NCBI RefSeq assembly: GCF_043641925.1
Contig: NZ_JBHZRU010000003.1
Span: 62,001 to 126,000, forward strand
Source of the DNA: Paenisporosarcina quisquiliarum_A
GTDB lineage: Bacteria; Bacillota; Bacilli; Bacillales_A; Planococcaceae
Reading direction: 5' to 3'
Length of the DNA: 64,000 bases
Part shown: positions 1-8,184 of the stretch, piece after piece
Layout: the number at the start of each line of letters is the position of its first letter
Numbering within the stretch: the first letter of the stretch is position 1
Notes under the pieces: generated by a model
The model's input: only the letters and a program-made list of their open reading frames with translations
What the model was told of the DNA's origin: nothing
The model's database searches: none
Translations under genes and position numbers: made by a program

Positions 1-588
1 TTTCATCCAAGTTCAGCTATGTTTCGATTGAAAAGGCTAGCTCGAGGAGAGATTGACACATTAATTGATGCATGTCAGTTAGTTGAAGGAGATTCTTTCT
101 TAGATTGTACGCTCGGATATGCATCAGATAGTTTGGTTGCAGCTTATGTTGTTGGAGAAGCGGGTACAGTTGTTGGTTGTGAAGCCTCAAAAGTACAGGC
201 GTTTATCCTAAAGGAAGCATTTCATGGTGGTCGAACGGATCATCAAGAATACGTATCTTTAATGAAGAAAATCGACGTCATTTCAAGTGATGCTTTGTCC
301 TATTTAAAAACACGAAAGGATTCTTCTTTTGACGTCGTTTATATGGACCCCATGTTCGAGGAAACTATTTTGGAGTCTGGTAACATAAATCCTTTAAGAC
401 ATGTTGGCCGTACTGATGCATTAACAAAAGAATGGGTGTTAGAAGCGATTAGAGTTGCGAAAAAAAGAGTTGTTTTGAAAGCACATTTTCAATCAACGTG
501 GTTTAATGATTTTCACTTTAACCAACTTGTACGTAAAAACACAAAATTCCATTATGGCTACATAGATTGTTTAGGAAAAACGGTCTAG
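1..588 (+). CDS. ypiP: YpiP-like class I SAM-dependent methyltransferase (5' partial)
   Basis: The reading frame is open to the left edge; the in-frame ATG at 19 lies inside conserved sequence (HPSSAMFRLKRL), so the true start is outside the window. Visible are a SAM-binding motif I region (FLDCTLGYASDS, then an acidic end of strand 2 in GCEASK) and a motif IV of the form DVVYMDPMF. The DPMF signature is shared with RsmJ-type rRNA guanine methyltransferases, so an RNA substrate is possible, but no substrate has been shown here. Gene order with ypjP, thymidylate synthase and dfrA downstream resembles the B. subtilis ypiP-ypjP-thyB-dfrA region. A strong terminator follows directly. Confidence 0.8.
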   Translation, partial: FHPSSAMFRLKRLARGEIDTLIDACQLVEGDSFLDCTLGYASDSLVAAYVVGEAGTVVGCEASKVQAFILKEAFHGGRTDHQEYVSLMKKIDVISSDALSYLKTRKDSSFDVVYMDPMFEETILESGNINPLRHVGRTDALTKEWVLEAIRVAKKRVVLKAHFQSTWFNDFHFNQLVRKNTKFHYGYIDCLGKTV

Positions 589-606
589 ACAAAAGTTTTG
601 TCCATT

Positions 607-651
607 AAAGCCACAGTATCTCATTTTTTGAGATACTGTGGCTTTTCTTTT
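607..651 (+). terminator. Rho-independent terminator after ypiP-like gene
   Basis: A 17-bp perfect stem (607-623 with 629-645, core GCCACAGTATCTCA) with a 5-nt T loop is followed by a T-rich tract. It closes the ypiP-like transcript. Confidence 0.9.
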
Positions 652-703
652 CATGCGGTTATTGAGTCAGAACTACTTCATTTCCTAATCCAGTACAGAA
701 GAT

Positions 704-749
704 AAGAAAAGACACAATTTGCACCGTTTTGGATGCAGACTGTGTCTTT
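704..749 (-). terminator. Terminator of the 25-aa minus-strand ORF
   Basis: Read on the minus strand, AAAGACACA (741-749) pairs with its complement at 708-716, with further TGCA pairing inside, followed by TTTTCTT. It lies just past the stop of the small ORF at 754-831 and supports that ORF as a separate transcription unit. Confidence 0.7.
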
Positions 750-753
750 CTAA

Positions 754-831
754 TTAATCTGTGAAATTTAATGATGTTAAATAAGCTAGTAAGAGTAAGA
801 AACCAATTCCAATCACTAATTGTGTATCCAT
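754..831 (-). CDS. Candidate 25-residue single-pass membrane peptide
   Basis: Minus-strand ATG at 831 is preceded, 8 nt upstream, by a perfect AAGGAGG Shine-Dalgarno (840-846). The encoded peptide starts MDTQLVIGIGFLLLLAYL and ends LNFTD: a short polar N-terminus, one hydrophobic helix of about 16 residues, and a short polar tail. A terminator hairpin follows the stop within 5 nt. Ideal ribosome site, hydrophobic peptide and own terminator together argue for a real small gene. No function can be assigned; small single-helix peptides of Bacillales can be toxins, membrane-complex subunits or regulators. It is divergent from ypjP. Confidence 0.6.
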   Translation of the reverse strand: MDTQLVIGIGFLLLLAYLTSLNFTD

Positions 832-975
832 TTCATATGCCTCCTTGTGAAAAAAACAAGCTGTTTATACTTTTTTATTGTACAATGAATAGTGTAAAGA
901 TGAAACCTTTAGTTCTTGAAATCGTACTTCTACATAAGTGTTTGTCAAAAATGTTTAGATTAGAAGGTGACAATG

Positions 976-1557
976 ATGAAAAAGTGGATTCAAAAATCGT
1001 TAGTTGTAGCAGTAGCGCTTCTTACATTTGGTGTTATTTCTCCAAACCATATTATTTGGGAAAATTTATTAGATGAGAAAGCGCATCAAAAATCAATTTC
1101 TTCTCACAATACGGAGCATACATATTCGGTCGAGTGGTCTGAGGAACAACAACCTTCAAGTTTTTTAGAAGATGCCGTTCACTTAGCAAAAGAACAGTCT
1201 TTGTTGAAATTCGGTTCCCGTATCGGTCCGGTCATTGCGGATGAGTTCGATGAGATTATTTTTCCGAAAATCCAAGAAGCGATTGAAATGACTTTAGTTG
1301 ATTTAGACCATCAAAAATTGAATTCTTTAGCGATTAGTGAGAACCCTTCAGGTAATCATAGTGAAAAAATGTTCCATATTTATGAATCCACGACTGGCAG
1401 CGATATTATACGGTTTCATGTACGAACAGATCGCAAGCCGCAGGAAGGTTATTACTTTAATTTTCATTATCATACAGTCCAAGACCAGTTTGCAAAACAC
1501 TATAAGTTAGGCGATATTTATTGGTCCAAAAATATGCCCCCAAAATGGTTGTCATAG
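976..1557 (+). CDS. ypjP: YpjP family protein, predicted exported
   Basis: About 193 residues with an N-terminal hydrophobic segment (roughly residues 5-22) after two lysines, consistent with a signal peptide or membrane anchor, and a soluble remainder ending MPPKWLS. It resembles B. subtilis YpjP, which sits beside thyB and dfrA in the same order; the function of the family is unknown. Start choice: GTG at 967, ATG at 973 and ATG at 976 are all in frame; AAGG at 964-967 is 8 nt from 976, which I prefer. A terminator follows the stop. Confidence 0.75.
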   Translation: MKKWIQKSLVVAVALLTFGVISPNHIIWENLLDEKAHQKSISSHNTEHTYSVEWSEEQQPSSFLEDAVHLAKEQSLLKFGSRIGPVIADEFDEIIFPKIQEAIEMTLVDLDHQKLNSLAISENPSGNHSEKMFHIYESTTGSDIIRFHVRTDRKPQEGYYFNFHYHTVQDQFAKHYKLGDIYWSKNMPPKWLS

Positions 1558-1568
1558 AACTCAGAAAA

Positions 1569-1614
1569 ACACATCATATTCCTAATCTAGGGATATGATG
1601 GTGTCTTTTTTTTA
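1569..1614 (+). terminator. Rho-independent terminator after ypjP
   Basis: Stem ACAC-ATCATAT-TCC pairs with GGATATGAT-GGTGT and runs into a tract of eight T residues. Confidence 0.85.
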
Positions 1615-1695
1615 TAGGTGCACTCTTATCATGAAAACTCTTTAGAGTAGTTGAAGTAATTACTTTATAACAAGATAGAACTGGAGGGTCTACGA

Positions 1696-2640
1696 ATGGA
1701 TCAGTATTTACAACTTTGCAGAACAATATTAGCAGAAGGTGCTACGAAAAATGATCGCACAGGAACAGGCACAAAAAGTATTTTTGGTTATCAAATGCGA
1801 TTTGATTTAACAAAGGGCTTTCCATTGATGACAACTAAACAAACAGCAATGCGATTAATCACCTCTGAATTACTGTGGTTTATTAAAGGGGACACGAACG
1901 TGAAATCCCTTATCGAACAACGTAATTATATTTGGGATGAGTGGGCATTTGAAAAATGGGTAAATAGTTCAGATTACACTGGGCCAGATATGACTAACTT
2001 TGGACTACGTGCATCACAAGACGAGGAATTTCAAAAAGTTGTTGATGAACAAATGAATACATTTAGAGAAAAGATCTTAAATGATGAAGAATTTGCAAAT
2101 ACATATGGTGATTTAGGTCCTGTTTACGGAAGGCAGTGGCGTTCTTGGCCAACTGCTGATGGCCAGTCCATTGATCAATTGAAGAACGTCATTTCTTCTA
2201 TTAAAAATAACCCGGACTCAAGAAGACATATCGTTACAGCATGGAACCCTTCAGAAGTTGACGACATGGCACTGCCTCCATGCCACACTTTTTTCCAGTT
2301 CTATGTAGCCGATGGAAAACTTTCATGTCAGTTATACCAACGTAGTGCAGATGTATTTTTAGGCGTTCCATTCAATATTGCATCTTATGCTTTATTAACC
2401 CATTTAATCGCCCGTGAGTGTAATCTTGAAGTAGGTGAGTTTGTTCATACACTGGGTGATGCTCATATTTATTCGAATCATATGAACCAGGTAAATGAAC
2501 AATTAGGAAGAACACCACGTGAACTACCAACACTAATCATTTCACCTGAAAAAACGTCAATATTTGATTTGGAAACGGAAGATATTACTATAGAAAATTA
2601 CCATCCACATCCGCGAATAAAAGCTCCAATTGCTGTATAG
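1696..2640 (+). CDS. thyA: Thymidylate synthase
   Basis: Converts dUMP to dTMP using 5,10-methylene-tetrahydrofolate. The 314-residue length matches the long form of the family (as in Lactobacillus casei and Staphylococcus), which carries an insertion of about 50 residues (here roughly 87-137) compared with the 264-residue E. coli enzyme. Visible motifs are the phosphate-binding RTGTGT near residue 23, RRHIVTAWNP, the catalytic cysteine in LPPCHTFFQFYV (about residue 197) and the dUMP-binding QRSADVFLGVPFNIASY. The RBS is CTGGAGGG. The following gene is dihydrofolate reductase, which regenerates the folate oxidised here, 14 nt downstream: a classic functional pair. Confidence 0.97.
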   Translation: MDQYLQLCRTILAEGATKNDRTGTGTKSIFGYQMRFDLTKGFPLMTTKQTAMRLITSELLWFIKGDTNVKSLIEQRNYIWDEWAFEKWVNSSDYTGPDMTNFGLRASQDEEFQKVVDEQMNTFREKILNDEEFANTYGDLGPVYGRQWRSWPTADGQSIDQLKNVISSIKNNPDSRRHIVTAWNPSEVDDMALPPCHTFFQFYVADGKLSCQLYQRSADVFLGVPFNIASYALLTHLIARECNLEVGEFVHTLGDAHIYSNHMNQVNEQLGRTPRELPTLIISPEKTSIFDLETEDITIENYHPHPRIKAPIAV

Positions 2641-2654
2641 AAAGTAGGGAAATA

Positions 2655-3152
2655 ATGATTTCTTTAATTGTCGTCCATGATTTAAATCGAGTAATTGGTC
2701 ATTTAAATAAAATGCCTTGGCATATTCCAAACGAACTTGCTTATTTTAAAGAGAAGACTATGGGGAAAGCAATGATTATGGGTAGAAATACGTTTGAATC
2801 CATTGGTCGTCCTTTACCTGGAAGATTAAATATCGTAATTACTAGAAATGAATCTTATCAACCAGAAGGTGTTACAGTTGTTCACTCACTTCAAGAAGCA
2901 ATTTCAATTGCAAAGACATTTCATAAAGAAGTGATGATAATTGGAGGAGAACAAATCTTTAAGGACGCACTTCCACTCGCTGATCAATTATACGTTACGG
3001 TTATTGAAAGTGAATTTGAAGGGGATACATTCTTTCCGCCATATGAGAGTGAATGGACGCTTTCCAGTAAATCAGAAGAAATGATAACTGAAGAAGGATT
3101 ACGTTACACTTATCAAGTTTTAAAAAGAAATAAGAGTACGAAAAATGTATAA
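2655..3152 (+). CDS. dfrA: Dihydrofolate reductase
   Basis: Reduces dihydrofolate to tetrahydrofolate with NADPH; 165 residues, normal size. Motifs: N-terminal ISLIVVHDLNRVIGH, the active-site MPWHIPNELAYFK with the acidic residue E at about 27, the NADPH-binding MGRNTFESIGRPLPGR, and MIIGGEQIF in the second half. The start ATG is preceded by a weak AGTAGGGA. It lies directly behind thymidylate synthase and overlaps the next gene by 8 nt, so thyA-dfrA-acyltransferase are likely cotranscribed. Confidence 0.97.
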   Translation: MISLIVVHDLNRVIGHLNKMPWHIPNELAYFKEKTMGKAMIMGRNTFESIGRPLPGRLNIVITRNESYQPEGVTVVHSLQEAISIAKTFHKEVMIIGGEQIFKDALPLADQLYVTVIESEFEGDTFFPPYESEWTLSSKSEEMITEEGLRYTYQVLKRNKSTKNV

Positions 3153-3891
3153 TTCCCTTCGAACTTTTTCATTTTTGTTTGGCTATTTGCCATTCAGCTT
3201 AAAAGATTTGCGTAATGTGCAAAAGCAAAAGGATCTGCTTTCGACTGCAGAGTATGACCAACTTGTCCATCAGCAACCGAAAAAGTGGGCAAACGGAATT
3301 TTAAAACGAACGAAAAGCACTTTTAACGTAGAAGGACTGGATTTACTTCCTGAAGGTCCGGTTCTATTTGTTAGCAATCATGAAGGTAATTTTGATATCC
3401 CAGTTTTGATTGCACACATTCCAAAGCCTTTTTCATTTATGTCTAAGATTGAAGTGAAAAAGCTCCCTATTATTAGAGATTGGATGGAAGCGATGAACTG
3501 TGTTTTCATTGATCGAACAGATAGAAGGAGTGCAATGCGTTCCATCACAGATATGATATCAACCTTACAAGCAGGTCATTCTATGATTATATTTCCTGAA
3601 GGCACGCGTAGTAAAAAAAATGGTGTTCAGGAATTTAAATCAGGATTCACAAGGATTGCAAAAGGTGCTGAGGTTCCCATTATTCCAATTGCAATTGTAG
3701 GAACATCGGACATTATGGAAAACAATAATAATAAGATAAAAGCTGCACATGTAGAGATACGTGTTTTAGAAGCTATTCCCGTTGAACATATAAAAGAGTT
3801 ATCATCAAAACAACTTATAGAGACTGTTCAAAACGTAATAACTCAAAAAGTAAATGAAATACATCTTGAGCGAACCCAAATGCGAAAGTGA
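3145..3891 (+). CDS. ypkP: Lysophospholipid acyltransferase, PlsC family (YpkP-like)
   Basis: 248 residues. The acyltransferase blocks are intact: NHEGNFD (HX4D catalytic motif), FIDRTDRRSA, FPEGTRSK (substrate phosphate binding) and VPIIPIAIVGT. The family acylates 1-acyl-glycerol-3-phosphate or related lysolipids at the membrane. The ATG at 3145 overlaps the 3' end of dfrA by 8 nt, indicating translational coupling; the same dfrA neighbour is found for B. subtilis ypkP. Whether this is the main PlsC or an auxiliary acyltransferase cannot be told from sequence. Confidence 0.88.
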   Translation: MYNSLRTFSFLFGYLPFSLKDLRNVQKQKDLLSTAEYDQLVHQQPKKWANGILKRTKSTFNVEGLDLLPEGPVLFVSNHEGNFDIPVLIAHIPKPFSFMSKIEVKKLPIIRDWMEAMNCVFIDRTDRRSAMRSITDMISTLQAGHSMIIFPEGTRSKKNGVQEFKSGFTRIAKGAEVPIIPIAIVGTSDIMENNNNKIKAAHVEIRVLEAIPVEHIKELSSKQLIETVQNVITQKVNEIHLERTQMRK

Positions 3892-3907
3892 AGCAGATGG
3901 GTTTTTG
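3873..3907 (+). terminator. Possible weak terminator after ypkP-like gene
   Basis: AACCCA..TGC pairs with GCA..TGGGTT with internal mismatches, followed by five T residues. It overlaps the last codons of the acyltransferase gene. Confidence 0.5.
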
Positions 3908-3987
3908 CTTTGTATGATAAATGCAATTAGTTTACAGATGATTAAAACGTTTTTTATAATATAGAAATAGAGAAGGGTGTGTCATTC

Positions 3988-4827
3988 ATGTCAAAAATTC
4001 ATATTGTTACCGATTCAACAGCTGATTTAACTTCTGAGCAAATTATTCAATATAATATCCATGTTGTACCTTTAACTGTCCAAATCGATGGTAAAACCTA
4101 CACTGATGGAGTTGACTTACAAGCGGAAGCATTTTTAGAACTTATGAAATCTTCTAAAGAATTGCCAAAGAGTTCTCAACCTGCTGTCGGGATTTTTCAT
4201 GAATTATATGATGAACTAGGTAAAAATGGAGATCAAATCATTTCTATTCATATGACTGGTGGCATGAGTGGTACAGTGAAATCTGCACAAGCTGCAGCTG
4301 AAATGTCTTCTTCCGATGTAACTGTAATCGATTCTCGATTTATATCATATGCTTTATCATTTCAAGTGTTAGAAGCTGCACAGTTAATTGCACAAGGTGC
4401 ATCATTAGATGAAGTTGTCAAACACGTTGAATCAGTTCGAGAAAGAACTAATTTATTTGTAGTGGTGGATACATTGGAAAATCTGGTAAAAGGCGGCCGA
4501 ATAGGGAAAGGGAAGGCTTTAATCGGTTCACTTCTATCGATTAAACCAATCGCTTCTTTAGAAGGTGGAGAATATACACCAGTTCATAAAGCTAGAAGTC
4601 ATAAACAAGTTGTCCAATATTTATTCGATCAGTATCAAAAAGATACAGAAGGTAAGAAAGTAAAGTATGTAGGGATTTCACAAGCGAATGGATATGCAAT
4701 GTCAGATCCACTTAAAAAACGTATAGAAGAATCAGGTTTTAATGATGTTCAAGTTGCTTTCACCTCACCGGTTATAAGTACACATACCGGTATTGGCGCA
4801 ATTGGATTTATGTATATGGTTGAATAA
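3988..4827 (+). CDS. DegV family fatty-acid-binding protein
   Basis: 279 residues. The N-terminal IHIVTDSTADL, the PKSSQPAVGIF segment, a glycine-rich ISIHMTGGMSGT loop and the C-terminal ISTHTGIGAIG are typical of DegV/FakB proteins, which bind a fatty acid and, in the Fak system, present it to FakA for phosphorylation. A GTG at 3979 is in frame, but AGAAGGG (3971-3977) is 10 nt from the ATG at 3988 and only 1 nt from the GTG, so 3988 is chosen. No fatty acid kinase gene is nearby. Confidence 0.88.
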   Translation: MSKIHIVTDSTADLTSEQIIQYNIHVVPLTVQIDGKTYTDGVDLQAEAFLELMKSSKELPKSSQPAVGIFHELYDELGKNGDQIISIHMTGGMSGTVKSAQAAAEMSSSDVTVIDSRFISYALSFQVLEAAQLIAQGASLDEVVKHVESVRERTNLFVVVDTLENLVKGGRIGKGKALIGSLLSIKPIASLEGGEYTPVHKARSHKQVVQYLFDQYQKDTEGKKVKYVGISQANGYAMSDPLKKRIEESGFNDVQVAFTSPVISTHTGIGAIGFMYMVE

Positions 4828-4841
4828 AATGAAATCTGAAG

Positions 4842-4867
4842 CAGGGAGAAATCCCTGTTTTTCTTTT
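4842..4867 (+). terminator. Rho-independent terminator after degV-like gene
   Basis: CAGGGA-gaaa-TCCCTG with a GAAA tetraloop followed by a T-rich tract; it separates degV from ypmR. Confidence 0.85.
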
Positions 4868-4884
4868 GAGAAGGGGAGAGAGAC

Positions 4885-5697
4885 ATGAGAAAGAAATTGA
4901 TACTTGTCATAGTGATGATTGTTTTGTTGACAGGATGTCAATTAGAATTTATGAGCTCAAAAGACTTCACTATAAGAGAATCAGTAAAATTAGAAAAGCT
5001 ACGTATAGAAAAGACCTTCATTCAAGAAAATAAAGTCCTCATTGGCATCGGTGATTCCCTTACTCAAGGTGTAGGTGATGAAAGAAAGCTTGGAGGATAT
5101 ATGGGTAGATTAGCAAGTCACGTATCCGAATTTAAAGGTGTTAAGGATGTAGAAATTGAAAATCTAGCTAAACGCGGTAGAAGAAGTGATCAATTGCTTG
5201 CTCAAATTGAATCAGGCGAAGTGAATGATGACTTAAAGAAAGCGGATATGATTTTGATGACCATTGGCGGCAATGACGTGATGGCGATTGTGAAAAAGGA
5301 CTTATTTGAGTTGAAAATTGAAACGTTTGAAAAAGAATTAATCGAATTCTCCAATAGATACAATGAAATTTTGAAGGAAATTCGCATGGTTAATCCTGAT
5401 GCTCCGTTGATATTAATGGGTTTATATAATCCTTTTTCTATCGTAACGGAAGAAGAAAATGAGTTCGATACGATTTTGTTGAATTGGAATAAGTCGATTC
5501 AAGCGATGGCAGAGCAAGATTCTAAAGCATGTTTCATAACTGTAGACGACTTATTTAGTTCTAATGCGAATCTTGTTTACCATACGGATTTTTTCCATCC
5601 AAATAGTAAAGGCTATGAACTAATGTCAGAACGCATGCTCGAATCAATTCAAACATGCGGTTTAAAAGAACTAACAAACGGGGAAATGGATTTCTAA
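4885..5697 (+). CDS. ypmR: YpmR-like SGNH/GDSL hydrolase lipoprotein
   Basis: 270 residues. A lysine-rich N-terminus and hydrophobic core end in the lipobox LLTGC (Cys about 18), predicting lipidation and extracellular anchoring. SGNH blocks are present: IGIGDSLTQG (nucleophile Ser), the Gly of KRGRRS in block II, TIGGNDV (block III Asn) and DFFHPNSKG (catalytic Asp/His, block V). The family comprises lipases and esterases, but the substrate of YpmR is not known. Neighbouring ypmS 15 nt downstream matches the B. subtilis order, and both proteins face the outside of the membrane. Confidence 0.88.
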   Translation: MRKKLILVIVMIVLLTGCQLEFMSSKDFTIRESVKLEKLRIEKTFIQENKVLIGIGDSLTQGVGDERKLGGYMGRLASHVSEFKGVKDVEIENLAKRGRRSDQLLAQIESGEVNDDLKKADMILMTIGGNDVMAIVKKDLFELKIETFEKELIEFSNRYNEILKEIRMVNPDAPLILMGLYNPFSIVTEEENEFDTILLNWNKSIQAMAEQDSKACFITVDDLFSSNANLVYHTDFFHPNSKGYELMSERMLESIQTCGLKELTNGEMDF

Positions 5698-5712
5698 GGA
5701 GATGATGCATAA

Positions 5713-6285
5713 ATGAACAAATGGAAAATCGCATTTTTATTATTAATCGCTATATTAGTCACTGCAATCATCTTTTTCGCATTTTGGATTAGCTCACCTT
5801 CAGAAAAAACGATCGTACCTGAGCCGAAAACCGCTGCAGAGGGAAATGTATTGACTCTAAAGACAACAAAGGATGACTTTGAAGGGATTGCGAACTCATA
5901 CATACAAGAAGCCATGAAGGGGCAACCAATGCCTGTAACAATGAGCGTTGAAAACCAAATTTTACTGACGACTGAACTGACTATTTTCTCTACTGATATC
6001 CCAGTCATTATGAAGTTTGATCCGATTGTTGAGAAAAATGGCAATTTGAAATTAAAACAAACTGGTGTTGAAGTCGGAAGATTAGATTTGCCGCCTGAAA
6101 GCGTGTTAAAGTTGATGAAAGATTCTGTATCGTTACCTGAATGGATGATTGTTCGCCCGGAAGAAGAAGATGTTTATATTGATTTGTCTCGCATTCCGAT
6201 GAAATCAAACGTTTCTGTAAGAGCTAAAGAATTTAATCTTCAACAAGATGAGATTACGTTAGAAATTACCGTACCTTCAAAATAA
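5713..6285 (+). CDS. ypmS: YpmS family membrane-anchored protein
   Basis: 190 residues: a short positive N-terminus (MNKWK), one hydrophobic helix (about 6-26), then a soluble domain with GQPMPVTMSVENQ and DLSRIPMKSNVSV, characteristic of the DUF2140/YpmS family. Function is unknown; topology suggests an extracytoplasmic domain on a single anchor. It follows ypmR and precedes msrA by 12 nt in the same direction. Confidence 0.85.
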   Translation: MNKWKIAFLLLIAILVTAIIFFAFWISSPSEKTIVPEPKTAAEGNVLTLKTTKDDFEGIANSYIQEAMKGQPMPVTMSVENQILLTTELTIFSTDIPVIMKFDPIVEKNGNLKLKQTGVEVGRLDLPPESVLKLMKDSVSLPEWMIVRPEEEDVYIDLSRIPMKSNVSVRAKEFNLQQDEITLEITVPSK

Positions 6286-6297
6286 GGGGGACCTAAA

Positions 6298-6828
6298 ATG
6301 GAGTTAGAAAAAGCAACATTCGCAGGTGGCTGTTTTTGGTGTATGGTGAAACCATTTGATTCATATGATGGCATTCACTCAGTGATTTCAGGATACACTG
6401 GGGGAGAATTAGAAAATCCAACATATGAACAAGTTTGTACCAATCAAACGGGTCACAAAGAAGCCGTTCAAATTACTTTTGATCCATCTATCTTTTCATA
6501 CCAAGAGTTAGTAGAGATTTTTTGGCAACAAATTGATCCAACTGATGAAGGAGGACAATTTTTTGATAGAGGATCTTCCTATCAAACAGCTATTTTCTAT
6601 CATAGTCCTGAGCAAAAAGAGATTGCAGAACAATCTAAAGCTGAATTGCAAGCAAGTGGCAAGTTCAGTAAACCAATAGCGACATCTATATTAGAAGCTA
6701 AACCATTTTATCCTGCAGAAACTTACCATCAAGATTATTATAAAAAGAATCCGGCCCATTACAACCGCTATCAAGTAGGTTCTGGTCGAGCTGGATTCAA
6801 AGAAAATATGTGGGGGGTAAACGAATGA
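6298..6828 (+). CDS. msrA: Peptide methionine-(S)-sulfoxide reductase MsrA
   Basis: 176 residues. Reduces the S epimer of methionine sulfoxide in proteins. The catalytic block GGCFWCMVKPFD places the nucleophilic Cys near residue 14; YWQQ-type FWQQIDPTDEGGQFFDRGSSYQTAIFY and YHQDYYKKNP are family hallmarks. The RBS is AAGGGGG. The stop overlaps the start of msrB (ATGA), so A and B are translationally coupled. A second, divergent msrA lies at 46201-46719. Confidence 0.96.
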   Translation: MELEKATFAGGCFWCMVKPFDSYDGIHSVISGYTGGELENPTYEQVCTNQTGHKEAVQITFDPSIFSYQELVEIFWQQIDPTDEGGQFFDRGSSYQTAIFYHSPEQKEIAEQSKAELQASGKFSKPIATSILEAKPFYPAETYHQDYYKKNPAHYNRYQVGSGRAGFKENMWGVNE

Positions 6829-7250
6829 ATAAAGAAGAATTGAAACAAAAGTTAACACCTATTCAATATCATGTTACGCAAGAAAACGGTACGGAACCAC
6901 CTCATCGTAACGAATTTGATCAACATTTCGATGAAGGAATATATGTTGATATCGTGTCAGGAAAAGCTCTCTTTCATTCGAAAGATAAATACGACGCAGG
7001 TTGCGGATGGCCAAGCTTTTCTCAACCAATTGAAAACTTAGAAGTAACTGAGCATTTTGATGAGTCACATGGAATGAGACGAACGGAAGTTCGAAGCAAA
7101 ACAGCAAACTCTCATTTAGGTCATGTGTTCCCTGATGGACCTGGTGAGAATGGTTTAAGGTATTGCATTAATTCAGCTGCTTTACGATTTGTACCAAAGG
7201 ATCAATTAGAAAAAGAAGGATACGGCGAGTATCTTTCATTATTCTCATAA
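6825..7250 (+). CDS. msrB: Peptide methionine-(R)-sulfoxide reductase MsrB
   Basis: 141 residues. Reduces the R epimer, complementing MsrA. Motifs: YVDIVSGKALF, GCGWPSF, RRTEVRSKTANSHLGHVF and the catalytic Cys in RYCINSAALRF. The paired CxxC zinc motifs found in many MsrB proteins are absent, so this is the zinc-free form. GTG at 6810 is in frame, but ATG at 6825 overlapping the msrA stop, behind a GGGGGG tract, is the better start. A strong terminator ends the ypmR-ypmS-msrA-msrB unit. Confidence 0.96.
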   Translation: MNKEELKQKLTPIQYHVTQENGTEPPHRNEFDQHFDEGIYVDIVSGKALFHSKDKYDAGCGWPSFSQPIENLEVTEHFDESHGMRRTEVRSKTANSHLGHVFPDGPGENGLRYCINSAALRFVPKDQLEKEGYGEYLSLFS

Positions 7251-7253
7251 AAT

Positions 7254-7290
7254 AAACCTTGGAAATTACTAAATTTCCAAGGTTTTTTTT
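7254..7290 (+). terminator. Rho-independent terminator after msrB
   Basis: A 14-bp perfect stem (AAACCTTGGAAATT with its complement at 7272-7285) is followed by a run of T. Confidence 0.93.
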
Positions 7291-7447
7291 ATCGTTTTAA
7301 AATAGGATATTAAATGGTTTTTGTAGTTTATTTCCATTTATGAAACTAATCGTTAGTCAAAAACGTAATCATATATAAACAGTTTATGAGAATGTAATTG
7401 AAGATAGTGAAGTGATCAAACGGAGTAGGGGATCGAGGTGATTGAGT

Positions 7448-7654
7448 ATGAATGAGCGATTTAATTTAAGTTTTAAAAACAAGGAAGTTCGAATGTGGCT
7501 TTATATCATGATGCCAACTTTTATTATTGGAAGCTTGTTGCTGATTTTTGGTGATTATAAAGATCAATATATTAGATTTTCAGTGTTAGTGATCGCAATA
7601 ATTGGTTTCTATATTTGGCGTTTTGTTTATAGAAGAAAACAAAAGCGGAATTAA
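7448..7654 (+). CDS. Small two-helix membrane protein of unknown function
   Basis: 68 residues; two hydrophobic helices (about 17-35 and 46-60) separated by the short loop GDYKDQYI, and a strongly basic tail YRRKQKRN. A TTG at 7442 is in frame, but GAGGTG (7435-7440) is 7 nt from the ATG at 7448, which is taken as start. Not recognised as a named family. The next gene also encodes a small membrane protein in the same direction. Confidence 0.65.
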   Translation: MNERFNLSFKNKEVRMWLYIMMPTFIIGSLLLIFGDYKDQYIRFSVLVIAIIGFYIWRFVYRRKQKRN

Positions 7655-7762
7655 CTTCCTTGAGATTTAGAGAGAATATACATAAAAATAGAATGCATCA
7701 AGTATAGCTAATGAATTTTATTTGTAGGGGTTTATTAAAAAAATTAGCCGAGGGGGAGAAGT

Positions 7763-8080
7763 ATGACAGAAATAGAAGGTTTAGTTATTCCAGTGATTAT
7801 TTCGATAATCATTACAAGTATCTTTTCAATATTTTTCATGCGAAAAGATAAGATAGATAAAGGATTTGCAATAAATTATTTTAAATTATCATATAGAAGA
7901 AAGATGATTCGTACATTAACAGTTTTTCCTTTATTAATAGTAGCGTCTATATTGATTATTATATATACAGAAATTAATTCTGTAGTATTGACTACCTATG
8001 GGGTAATCATTTACAGCCTTTTCTTACTCCAGCTTTTATATAATTATATTAATTGGAAGAAGAAAGAATGTGGGTCATAA
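7763..8080 (+). CDS. Small three-helix membrane protein of unknown function
   Basis: 105 residues with predicted helices at about 7-26, 51-68 and 75-94, and basic loops (RKDKIDK, YRRK). GGGGGAGA about 7 nt upstream supports the ATG at 7763. Not recognised. Together with the preceding gene it may form a small unit; the 108-nt gap shows no obvious terminator. Confidence 0.65.
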   Translation: MTEIEGLVIPVIISIIITSIFSIFFMRKDKIDKGFAINYFKLSYRRKMIRTLTVFPLLIVASILIIIYTEINSVVLTTYGVIIYSLFLLQLLYNYINWKKKECGS

Positions 8081-8129
8081 TATTTCCACTGAGAAAAGCA
8101 TCATATCATTGTGGAAATCCATTCATAAG

Positions 8130-8177
8130 AAAAGGGGCCACCTCTTGTCACTAAATGACGAGAGACGGTCCCTTTTT
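8130..8177. terminator. Bidirectional terminator between small membrane protein gene and chemoreceptor gene
   Basis: A long imperfect hairpin: AAAAGGG-GCC pairs with GGTCCCTTTT and CTCTTGTCA with TGACGAGAG, with T on the right and A on the left, so it can serve the converging genes on both strands. Confidence 0.75.
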
Positions 8178-8184
8178 ATTGAAG

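Noticed and set aside
771..1076. Plus-strand open frame of about 100 codons before ypjP
   Set aside because: It overlaps both the minus-strand 25-residue gene and the start of ypjP, has no RBS, and its composition is not protein-like.
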